In this document: positions 15,979 to 22,621 of the stretch, piece by piece
Numbering within the stretch: position 1 is the stretch's first letter
Layout: every line of letters starts with the position of its first letter
Source of the DNA: an uncultured Clostridia bacterium
GTDB lineage: Bacteria > Bacillota > Clostridia > Christensenellales > Borkfalkiaceae
Assembly (NCBI GenBank): GCA_934271245.1
Contig: CAKQQY010000021.1
Coordinates: 1-32,385, forward strand
DNA length: 32,385 bases
Reading direction: 5' to 3'
The notes under the pieces: model-generated
Seen by the model: only the letters and a program-made list of their open reading frames with translations
Database searches by the model: none
Told to the model about the DNA's origin: nothing
Made by a program: the position numbers and the translations under genes

Positions 15979-17559
15979 ATGAATTTAAAAACCAGACCTA
16001 ATTGTATTATAATAATGGACGGTTACGGCTATAATCCTTCCGATAAAGGTAACGCCGTTAAAGCCGCGGACAGCAAGAACGTTAAGGAATTCTTAAAAGA
16101 ATACCCGTCTACTCTTATCGGGGCGAGCGGACTCGACGTCGGTCTTCCCGACGGACAAATGGGAAATTCCGAAGTCGGACACCTTAATATGGGCGCTGGC
16201 AGAATAATTTATCAGGATCTTACCAAAATTACCAAAGCGATACAGGACGGCGATTTTTTCACGAACGCCGCGTTGCTTAAAGCGGTGGATAACGCCGTTA
16301 AAAACAACAAAAAACTTCATCTTTACGGACTTTTGTCGACGGGCGGCGTACATTCTCATATAACGCACCTTTTCGCATTATTAAAACTCGCTAAAGATAA
16401 AGGGGTAAAAGAAACTTACGTTCACTGCTTTATGGACGGAAGAGATACTCCGCCGACTTCGGGCGAAAACTTCGTTAAAGAATTACAGGAAAAAATAAAA
16501 AAACTCGGATACGGCAAAATCGCGAGCATTTGCGGAAGATATTACGTTATGGACAGGGACAACAACTGGGACAGAACGGAAAAGGCTTACGATATGTTGA
16601 CCGTAGGTACGGGCGTTCACGAATCGGATCCCGCTACCGCAATGGAAAATAGTTATAAAAACGGCGTCACCGACGAATTTATGCTTCCTACCAACATTTG
16701 CGAAAACGGTAAACCCGTCGCTTTGATAGAAAAAGGCGATTCGATAATATTCTTTAACTTCCGTCCCGACAGAGCGAGACAAATTACGAGAGCGCTTTCT
16801 CAGGAAGAATTCACGCCTTATTTCGATAACGAAAAGGGTAAAAATATGTACTTTGAACGTAAAACGGGATATTTAGCGCCCGTTTACGTAGGTTTTGCCG
16901 TTTATGATTCTTCGTTTAAAGGTGTGGAAGTCGCTTTCCCGCCCGAAGAAATCAAAAACACTTTACCGCAGTATCTTTCGTCTTTAGGGCTTAAACAACT
17001 TCATATTGCCGAGACGGAAAAATACGCGCACGTAACTTTCTTCTTCAACGCAAAACTCGAAGCGCCCGTAGAAGGGGAAACGAGAATCGTTATTCCTTCG
17101 CCCAAGGTGGCTACTTACGATTTGCAACCCGAAATGAGCGCGTATCTCGTTACCGATAAGGTTATCGAAGAATTGTCTACGGGTAAATACGACGTAATGA
17201 TATTGAATTTCGCTAATTGCGACATGGTTGGTCATACGGGTGTGTTCGATGCGGCTGTAAAAGCGGTTAAAACCGTTGACGAATGCGTTAAAAAAGTTAT
17301 CGATAAAGTTCTTGAACTCGGCGGTACCGCGATTCTTACCGCTGACCACGGCAATGCGGATAAAATGATTGACGACGACGGCGAACCTTTCACCGCGCAT
17401 ACTACAAATCCCGTTCCTATGGCTGTTATAGGAAAAGAGTTTAAGGGTATGAAACTTGCCGACGGCGGAAAACTTTGCGACGTTGCTCCGACCCTTCTCG
17501 ATATGATGGGAATCGAAAAACCTGCCGAAATGACGGGAAAATCATTGCTTATCAGATAA
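15979..17559 (+). CDS. gpmI: 2,3-bisphosphoglycerate-independent phosphoglycerate mutase
   Basis: iPGM interconverts 3- and 2-phosphoglycerate in glycolysis using two Mn2+ ions and a phosphoserine intermediate. The alkaline-phosphatase-like core is complete: IIIMDGYGYN (metal-binding Asp14), the catalytic serine in DGQMGNSEVGHLNMGAGR near residue 62, HCFMDGRDTPP near 154, RYYVMDRDNNWDR near 190, FNFRPDRARQ near 259, NCDMVGHTG near 415 and LTADHGNADKM near 452. The 526-residue length is slightly above the usual 510. AAGAGG precedes ATG 15979. It has its own promoter and lies outside the usual gap-pgk-tpi cluster. Confidence 0.97.
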   Translation: MNLKTRPNCIIIMDGYGYNPSDKGNAVKAADSKNVKEFLKEYPSTLIGASGLDVGLPDGQMGNSEVGHLNMGAGRIIYQDLTKITKAIQDGDFFTNAALLKAVDNAVKNNKKLHLYGLLSTGGVHSHITHLFALLKLAKDKGVKETYVHCFMDGRDTPPTSGENFVKELQEKIKKLGYGKIASICGRYYVMDRDNNWDRTEKAYDMLTVGTGVHESDPATAMENSYKNGVTDEFMLPTNICENGKPVALIEKGDSIIFFNFRPDRARQITRALSQEEFTPYFDNEKGKNMYFERKTGYLAPVYVGFAVYDSSFKGVEVAFPPEEIKNTLPQYLSSLGLKQLHIAETEKYAHVTFFFNAKLEAPVEGETRIVIPSPKVATYDLQPEMSAYLVTDKVIEELSTGKYDVMILNFANCDMVGHTGVFDAAVKAVKTVDECVKKVIDKVLELGGTAILTADHGNADKMIDDDGEPFTAHTTNPVPMAVIGKEFKGMKLADGGKLCDVAPTLLDMMGIEKPAEMTGKSLLIR

Positions 17560-17577
17560 AAACTTCGTTAAAAATAG

Positions 17578-17606
17578 TTGTAATTATACTTTTTTTATGC
17601 TACAAT
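17578..17606 (+). promoter_or_regulatory. Promoter of secG
   Basis: TTGTAA (17578-17583), a 17-base spacer ending in TGC (extended -10) and TACAAT (17601-17606), about 70 bases before the start codon. Confidence 0.65.
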
Positions 17607-17677
17607 AGTCAAGTAATGCGTTTATAAACGGCTTTGCGCCTGTTTTTGCGCTTTATTTGTAACGTAAAGGAGAAATT

Positions 17678-17977
17678 TTGGATATGTTGAATATGCTTTT
17701 GGCAAGCGGCGGATTTTGGAACGTTTGGCCCGTAGTTAAAATTGTGGCTTTGGTTGTAATGTTGCTTTGCGCGATTTTCGTTATCCTGGTTGTTATGTTT
17801 CAACCGGGCAATTCTTCCGGAATAAGCGCCTTAGGCGGAACTACCGAAACTTTTTTGGGAAAGAACAAGAGCAAAACTTTCGAACACAAAATGAGAAAAC
17901 TTACCGTAATTGCAGGTATCGTTTTCGTAGTATTAAGCGTGGTGTTCGCAATAGTTGCTTATTTTGCTTCTCACTAA
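17678..17977 (+). CDS. secG: Preprotein translocase subunit SecG
   Basis: SecG assists the SecYE channel in protein export at the cytoplasmic membrane. The product of about 99 residues has two membrane helices (about 20-42 and 75-95). They are joined by the family loop MFQPGNSSGISALGG, followed by TTETFLGKNKSKTFE. The start is ambiguous: TTG 17678 is 5 bases after AAAGGAG (17666-17672) and ATG 17684 is 11 bases after it; both give a complete protein. It is followed at once by a terminator and then rnr, the secG-rnr-smpB-ssrA order that is common in Firmicutes. Confidence 0.93.
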   Translation: MDMLNMLLASGGFWNVWPVVKIVALVVMLLCAIFVILVVMFQPGNSSGISALGGTTETFLGKNKSKTFEHKMRKLTVIAGIVFVVLSVVFAIVAYFASH

Positions 17978-17995
17978 AAAATAATTGGTTTATAC

Positions 17996-18025
17996 GGCGG
18001 TTCTTTTTCAGAGCCGCCTTTTTTT
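17996..18025 (+). terminator. Terminator between secG and rnr
   Basis: A 9-bp stem, GGCGGTTCT (17996-18004) with AGAGCCGCC (18010-18018), has one G-U pair and a TTTTC loop and runs into seven Ts (18019-18025). The rnr start codon is only eight bases further on, so rnr must be read through from here or transcribed from an unseen promoter. Confidence 0.88.
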
Positions 18026-18032
18026 GTAAAAA

Positions 18033-19961
18033 ATGAGAGATTTGTTAAAGGGAAAATTACAAGGTAACGAACGCGGGTACGCCTTTTTAATAACCGACGG
18101 CGGAACGGATTATTTTATTCCGCATTCCGACTTAAAGGGCGCTATGCACGGTGATACCGTCGTGTGCGAAAGAACTTTCGGCGGAGGAAAAAGAACTACC
18201 GCGCGCGTTCTTAAAATAATCGAAAGGGGTATTACGGAACTTTGCGGCACGTTTATCTCGAAGCGTAGCGGCGGATTCGTTATTCCCGACGACGGAAAAT
18301 ATTTCGACAACGTTACCGTTCCTTTCGGAAAAGAAGGAAACGCAAAATCGGGGGATAAAGTCGTTTGTGAAATTACTGCGTATCCTAAAAAGAAAAGTCC
18401 CGAAGGTCGTATCGTTCGCGTTTTGGGCAGACAATACGACAGAAAAGCCGAATTGAAATCTTTGGCTTATACTTATAACATACCCGAAAGATTTCCGACC
18501 GAAGTGTGGCATGAAGCTGAAAAGATAACCGAGCCGAGCGAAAAAGATTTTGCGGGAAGACGTGATTTTACCGATAAAACCGTTTTTACTATCGACGGAG
18601 AAGATTCAAGAGATTTCGATGACGCGGTAGGCATTGAAAAAACGGAAAACGGTAATTACAGATTGTACGTTCATATCGCCGACGTTTCGCATTACGTTAA
18701 ACTCGGCGGGATAATCGATAACGAAGCGTTTGAAAGGGCTACGAGCGTTTATTTTCCCGAATCGGTAACACCGATGTTACCCGATAAACTTTGCAACGAT
18801 TTGTGTTCGCTTAAAGAAGGCGTAAAGCGGCTTACATTGTCAGTCATTGCCGAAATCGATAAAAAAGGCGACGTCGTCGATAAAGAAATTACCGTCGGCG
18901 TAATTAAAAGTAAAGCAAGGCTTACTTACGGCGAAGTTCAGAAAATTCTTGACGGAGATAAAGAAACAATAAATCGCCGTAAAGGTATTTATTCCGATTT
19001 GCTTTTAATGAACGAATTGACCGATATTCTCATAAAAAAGCGTAACAAAAAAGGAAGTATCGATTTAGACGTAAAGGAAAGCGTCGTTACTGTAGACAAA
19101 AACGGAAAAATTTACGTTTCGGCAAGTAAAGGCGATAAGGCGCATAAGATAATAGAAGAATTTATGATTCTTGCAAACGTCGTTGTCGCCGAATACGCTT
19201 ACTATCTCGAACTGCCGTTCGTGTACAGAATTCACGAAAAACCTAACGATGAAAGTCTGGAAAAATTCTATTCATTTTTAGACGGACTCGGTATAACGTA
19301 TAAGAGTAAAAAAGACGAAGTTTTTCCGAAAGATTTTCAAAACATTCTCGAAAAAGCAAAAGGAACGCCCGCGTTTACGTTGATTAACCGAGTTATGTTG
19401 CGTTCTATGCAAAGGGCGAAATACAGCCCCGAATGCGTCGGGCATTTCGGTTTGTCCGAAAAAGAATATTGCCATTTTACGTCGCCGATTCGCCGTTATC
19501 CCGACCTTTGTATTCATAGAATATTAAAAGATTTTTTATGCGGGAAAAAGGACGTTGCGAAAAAGTACGGGGATTTTGTAAATAAGGCTTCTTTGCAGTC
19601 TTCGGAAAAGGAAAGGAATGCCGCCGAAGCCGAAAGAGCGGTGGACGATTATTACAAAACCCTTTATATATCCGATTACGTAGGGGAAACTTTCGACGGC
19701 GTCGTAAGCGGAGTTACGGGATTCGGCGTTTTTGTTGAACTCGATAACGGAATAGAAGGACTAATACGAATAGAAAACATAAAAGGCAAAAGGTTCGTGT
19801 ACGACGAAAACAGATTTTCGTTGTCCGACGGTAAAACGACTTATAAACTCGGCGATAAGGTGAAAATTACCGTCGTCGGCGCAGATATATCTGCAAGAAA
19901 AGCGGAATTTGTATTTTATGAAGAGAAAACTTGCAAAAATAAGAGAAAAGTAGTAGAATAA
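18033..19961 (+). CDS. rnr: Ribonuclease R
   Basis: A processive 3'-5' exoribonuclease that degrades structured RNA and the defective mRNAs released by trans-translation. Domain order in the 642-residue protein: an N-terminal cold-shock region (KGKLQGNERGYAFLI...DYFIPHSDLKGAMHGDTVV), the RNB catalytic domain with DGEDSRDFDDAVG near 188-200 (active-site aspartates) and a C-terminal S1 domain (GETFDGVVSGVTGFGVFVELDNGIEGLI). It lacks the extra N-terminal helix-turn-helix and the long basic tail of E. coli RNase R, like many shorter Firmicutes enzymes. An in-frame TAA at 18027 fixes ATG 18033 as the earliest start. No Shine-Dalgarno sequence precedes it and the secG terminator U-run ends eight bases upstream. 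It is followed six bases later by smpB. Confidence 0.95.
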   Translation: MRDLLKGKLQGNERGYAFLITDGGTDYFIPHSDLKGAMHGDTVVCERTFGGGKRTTARVLKIIERGITELCGTFISKRSGGFVIPDDGKYFDNVTVPFGKEGNAKSGDKVVCEITAYPKKKSPEGRIVRVLGRQYDRKAELKSLAYTYNIPERFPTEVWHEAEKITEPSEKDFAGRRDFTDKTVFTIDGEDSRDFDDAVGIEKTENGNYRLYVHIADVSHYVKLGGIIDNEAFERATSVYFPESVTPMLPDKLCNDLCSLKEGVKRLTLSVIAEIDKKGDVVDKEITVGVIKSKARLTYGEVQKILDGDKETINRRKGIYSDLLLMNELTDILIKKRNKKGSIDLDVKESVVTVDKNGKIYVSASKGDKAHKIIEEFMILANVVVAEYAYYLELPFVYRIHEKPNDESLEKFYSFLDGLGITYKSKKDEVFPKDFQNILEKAKGTPAFTLINRVMLRSMQRAKYSPECVGHFGLSEKEYCHFTSPIRRYPDLCIHRILKDFLCGKKDVAKKYGDFVNKASLQSSEKERNAAEAERAVDDYYKTLYISDYVGETFDGVVSGVTGFGVFVELDNGIEGLIRIENIKGKRFVYDENRFSLSDGKTTYKLGDKVKITVVGADISARKAEFVFYEEKTCKNKRKVVE

Positions 19962-19967
19962 AACAAA

Positions 19968-20423
19968 ATGGAAGAGAAAGTTATTTGCGTTAACAGACAA
20001 GCGAATCACGAATATTTTATTCTGGAAAGAATAGAAGCGGGAATCGAACTCGAAGGCGCGGAAGTAAAAAGTTTAAGACAGGGAAACGTTAATCTGAAAG
20101 ATAGTTTCTGCGTTGTCTATAACGGAGAAATGTATATAAAGAATATGCATATTTCTCTCTACGGTAACGCAGGGGCGTTTAATTCTAAAGACGCTAAAAG
20201 AGATAGAAAACTTTTGCTTCATAAAAACGAAATAATAAAACTAAAATCGAAAGTTGAGCAAAAAGGACTTACGCTTGTTCCGCTTAAACTCTATTTTAAG
20301 CAAGCGCTCATCAAAATGGAACTGGGGCTTTGTCAGGGTAAACATACTTTCGATAAAAAGAATTCATTGAAAGAAAAGGATATAAAAAGGGATAAAGAAA
20401 GGCAGATAAATAGTTACAGATAG
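19968..20423 (+). CDS. smpB: SsrA-binding protein SmpB
   Basis: SmpB binds tmRNA and delivers it to stalled ribosomes in trans-translation. The 151-residue protein shows the beta-barrel core: VNRQANHEYFILERIEAGIEL, EGAEVKSLRQGNVNLKDSF, NMHISLYGNAG and the RDRKLLLHKNEI region. It ends in the basic tail KHTFDKKNSLKEKDIKRDKERQ that reaches into the decoding centre. Shine-Dalgarno pairing is weak, so translation may be coupled to rnr, whose stop is six bases upstream. Its RNA partner ssrA begins 36 bases after the stop codon. Confidence 0.97.
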   Translation: MEEKVICVNRQANHEYFILERIEAGIELEGAEVKSLRQGNVNLKDSFCVVYNGEMYIKNMHISLYGNAGAFNSKDAKRDRKLLLHKNEIIKLKSKVEQKGLTLVPLKLYFKQALIKMELGLCQGKHTFDKKNSLKEKDIKRDKERQINSYR

Positions 20424-20458
20424 CGACGCAAACCTTAATGAAAAATTAAAAACAAAAC

Positions 20459-20815
20459 GGGGGCGATTCAGTTTCGATCGGGCGTATTCGTTTTGAAGTA
20501 AGCATACCGAAGGCTCGGCTTCGTAAAAACGAGATTTTAAATTTAAATGCTAATAACAACAATCAATTAGCTTACGCTGCTTAACTTAAGCGTATGTCCT
20601 GTTTTATTTTTCCCGTCGGGTAAAATAAGGGCATCAATCAAGGCGGGGAACGGCAAAAAGTTTTATTCGCGGATTTTTTGCGGCTTTTAGCGGAAGTGGA
20701 AAAAATATAGGTTGCCGATAACCGTGTTTTTTCCGAGATTTAACGTTCGGATAAGTATGTAGAAGGTCAAAAGGAAGCGTTCGAGACCGGAGTGCAACTC
20801 TCCGCGTCTCCACCA
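20459..20815 (+). ncRNA. ssrA: Transfer-messenger RNA (tmRNA)
   Basis: tmRNA rescues stalled ribosomes by acting first as alanyl-tRNA and then as mRNA for a degradation tag. The 357-base gene starts GGGGGCGAUUCAGUUUCGA and ends in an encoded CCA (20813-20815). The acceptor stem pairs GGGGGCG (20459-20465) with CGUCUCC (20805-20811), with G-U pairs as in other tmRNAs. The T-arm is CGGAG-UGCAACU-CUCCG. The tag reading frame lies at 20549-20584. The T-loop has G where U55 is usual, which is unusual. It lies directly after smpB and is followed by a strong terminator. Confidence 0.96.
20549..20584 (+). other. tmRNA proteolysis tag reading frame
   Basis: From the resume codon GCU the frame reads A-N-N-N-N-Q-L-A-Y-A-A followed by UAA. 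The tail LAYAA, in place of the commoner ALAA, keeps the small hydrophobic end recognised by ClpXP. Choice of GCU at 20549 as resume codon follows the usual alanine start of the tag. Confidence 0.85.
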
Positions 20816-20816
20816 T

Positions 20817-20843
20817 CTCAGGTGAACAAAAAAGATACCTGAG
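20817..20843 (+). repeat. Hairpin directly after tmRNA
   Basis: CTCAGGT (20817-20823) pairs with ACCTGAG (20837-20843) around a 13-base A-rich loop. It begins one base after the encoded CCA and could guide 3' end processing of the tmRNA precursor. It has no T-run of its own. Confidence 0.5.
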
Positions 20844-20844
20844 C

Positions 20845-20873
20845 AAAAAAGCCTGATTTTATCAGGCTTTTTT
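20845..20873 (+). terminator. Terminator of ssrA
   Basis: A strong stem, GCCTGAT (20851-20857) with ATCAGGC (20861-20867), has a TTT loop, is flanked by an A-run and followed by six Ts (20868-20873). The A/T flanks can extend the stem. It ends the rnr-smpB-ssrA block. Confidence 0.93.
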
Positions 20874-20971
20874 GCTATCGGAATCACGAAAATTTCAGAG
20901 CGTTTTTCGTAGATGCTTTTTAATTTTGGGCAGAGTCGAACTCCCGTATTTTCAAATTACATAAAATTTTT

Positions 20972-21005
20972 GGCGTATAGCGTAAAAAACTACACGCCTT
21001 TTTTT
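20972..21005 (+). terminator. Orphan terminator in the accessory patch
   Basis: GGCGTATAG (20972-20980) pairs with CTACACGCC (20990-20998) with one mismatch, followed by seven Ts. No gene lies between it and the ssrA terminator 100 bases earlier, so it probably belongs to a lost gene or to an inserted element. Confidence 0.7.
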
Positions 21006-21032
21006 ATGCGAAAATTCGGAGGTTAGAAAAAT

Positions 21033-21407
21033 ATGTATTTCAGAAACGAGCATCACAGACAGGCATTTCGGGAAGGAATGAAAAAGACGAATCGCAAGGA
21101 TAAGGAAACGGTGAGCGCGGTATATTTGCTGTCGGCGGAGCCGTGCTTATGGCGGCGAGCAAAGCAGGCATCGATTTACGGAAAAATATTATTGAACAAC
21201 GTTCGGTTGTCGGGGATAACGGAGGACGGATATATATTGCTTGGCGCGGCAAAGGATATCAAATACGGCACGAAGTATCTGACGCTCGGCGATTTATCGG
21301 ATAGAAGTCTTGTTTCGCCGAAAATATATAAGTTGATAAGTCAGGCAATGCAAATCAAGCGTTGCGGCTTAGCGGCGTTACAGGAGGCGAATAGAGAGCG
21401 CGTATGA
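21033..21407 (+). CDS. Small protein of unknown function, accessory-type
   Basis: A 124-residue protein with no signal peptide or membrane segment. A good ribosome site GGAGG (21018-21022) lies ten bases before ATG 21033. The N-terminus MYFRNEHHRQAF is followed by a basic, helical-looking stretch. Later segments read DGYILLGAAKDIKYGTKYLTLGDLSD and YKLISQAMQIKRCGLAAL. From memory this resembles small proteins of conjugative elements and phages of gut Clostridia (perhaps DUF6075); I cannot verify that here. Its stop codon overlaps the start of the next small ORF (ATGA at 21404-21407), so the pair is translationally coupled. Its place just downstream of ssrA, a frequent integration site, suggests a remnant of a mobile island. 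Confidence 0.6.
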   Translation: MYFRNEHHRQAFREGMKKTNRKDKETVSAVYLLSAEPCLWRRAKQASIYGKILLNNVRLSGITEDGYILLGAAKDIKYGTKYLTLGDLSDRSLVSPKIYKLISQAMQIKRCGLAALQEANRERV

Positions 21408-21638
21408 AACAAATCGAATTTGTGTTCGCCGGGGTAACGACGGCAGATACGGAAAAAGTTATTCGGCTTGCCGGGTGCCTTGAGAAATTCGAATATTACA
21501 GAGAAATCGGCAACGATTATAATTTAGGAACAAAAAGTAAAGATCCGCAGGTATGAGGAAAACGGTAAATTCGTTAAACGCGGCGGGCACTTTTTCTATC
21601 CGTTTAATATAAAATCGGGCGAAGCGTCGTTAAAATAA
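21404..21638 (+). pseudogene. Frameshifted small ORF coupled to the preceding gene
   Basis: From ATG 21404 the frame reads MKQIEFVFAGVTTADTEKVI... for 50 codons to TGA 21554-21556. A one-base skip in the five-A run near 21530-21536 (ACAAAAAGT) would join it to an open frame continuing ...RRYEENGKFVKRGGHFFYPFNIK... to TAA 21636-21638, about 77 residues in total. Both halves have codon content like neighbouring genes. It may be a decayed gene, a homopolymer sequencing error or, less likely, a +1 frameshift site. The product is not recognised. Confidence 0.5.
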
Positions 21639-21693
21639 GCCTCGGCGACCCCGCTTTGCAAAAATATAAAATAACGGAAAACCCGTTTGCCGA

Positions 21694-22536
21694 TTACATT
21701 GTGTTCTCGCGTACGGCAGCGGGTTTTGTAAACCTTTTCCGATAGTCTCTCGGAGAAACGCCGTATGATGTTCGGAACAGTTTTGAGAAATAGTTATAAT
21801 CGCCTATCCCGCACTCGTAGGCGATTTTGTTTATGCGCGTTTTTGTTGTTGTCAACAAAACGGTCGCTTTATACAGTCTTCTTTCCCGGACGAGTTCGGC
21901 GGGAGTACATCTGTAGTTCTGACTGCATAAAGAATAAAGTTCCCTTTTTGATACGTTCATTTTTTCGCACAAAATATCTACGGATAAATTCTCGCATAAA
22001 TTACGGTCTATATAATTTATCAATTTTGTTTTTAACGAGTTCTGTATCTCTTTTATATATTTCTTCATATATTCGATGCTCGTCAGGGCAACTAAAATAT
22101 TCAGAGAAGAGAGCATTTTTTTTTCGTTGATTATAGGTAATTCATTAAATAATTTTATGAGGTCGTCGGAAAGGAGGAGTATTTTTTCCATATGAGTATT
22201 TTCCGTTTTGATTTGTCCAAGCACAACAAAACCGTATAGAATTTCGTCTATAATGACGGGAGCGATACATTCGGTTAGTCCGATATGGCAGTTGTAAGTT
22301 ATAGGTTTTAATTTTTTTTTGCACTCTTCGATGGCGAGATTATCACACTTTTTACAAAGGTCGTTTACCTGCTTGTTCTCTCTGTATTTTCCGCAAAAAG
22401 AAGAAAATTTCTCAGGATAATAAAATACTTCTTCTCCGTCAAGGTTGTAAATACAGATTTTTATCTGTGTGAGATTATAAAAATCTCTCATTAAGTTGAA
22501 AAGTTCTTCACTCGTTTCGATAAAACTAATATTCAT
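21694..22536 (-). CDS. AraC-family regulator with N-terminal PocR sensory domain
   Basis: A one-component regulator of 280 residues. Residues 1-170 look like a PocR domain, with its cysteine cluster (SFCGKY, LCKKCDNLAIEEC and NCHIGLTECIAPVI) and the following VIIDEILYGFVVLGQ strand. Residues about 180-275 form two AraC helix-turn-helix units: LSVDILCEKMNVSKRELYSLCSQNYRCTP and INKIAYECGIGDYNYFSKLFRTSYGVSPRDYR. PocR domains bind small hydrocarbon derivatives; the founding member senses 1,2-propanediol. It is divergent from the kinase-isomerase-aldolase cassette across an 85-base gap and most likely activates it. A minus-strand promoter TTGCAA-N17-TAGAAT lies in that gap. The start codon has no strong ribosome site. 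Confidence 0.88.
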   Translation of the reverse strand: MNISFIETSEELFNLMRDFYNLTQIKICIYNLDGEEVFYYPEKFSSFCGKYRENKQVNDLCKKCDNLAIEECKKKLKPITYNCHIGLTECIAPVIIDEILYGFVVLGQIKTENTHMEKILLLSDDLIKLFNELPIINEKKMLSSLNILVALTSIEYMKKYIKEIQNSLKTKLINYIDRNLCENLSVDILCEKMNVSKRELYSLCSQNYRCTPAELVRERRLYKATVLLTTTKTRINKIAYECGIGDYNYFSKLFRTSYGVSPRDYRKRFTKPAAVRENTM

Positions 22537-22621
22537 TGTTATAATTTTACCATATTTTTTTATATATTCTACTATAATCGCGGAAAAATTGCAATTAAAA
22601 TAAAATCGCGGAGAAAAAATA
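22537..22621. promoter_or_regulatory. Divergent control region of the sugar cassette
   Basis: This gap drives the PocR-AraC gene (minus) and the kinase gene (plus). Minus strand: TTGCAA, 17 bases, TAGAAT. Plus strand: TATAAT (22573-22578) without a good -35, which suggests dependence on an activator. A direct repeat AATCGCGGA occurs at 22576-22584 and 22604-22612, start-to-start 28 bases, a possible AraC-type site; the second copy runs into the ribosome site of the kinase gene. Confidence 0.5.

Noticed and set aside
20928..20946. tRNA-like T-arm (GGGCAGAGTCGAACTCCCG) downstream of ssrA
   Set aside because: No acceptor, D or anticodon arms can be built around it on either strand, so it is not a tRNA gene. 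I keep it only as a possible degenerate copy of the tmRNA T-arm.
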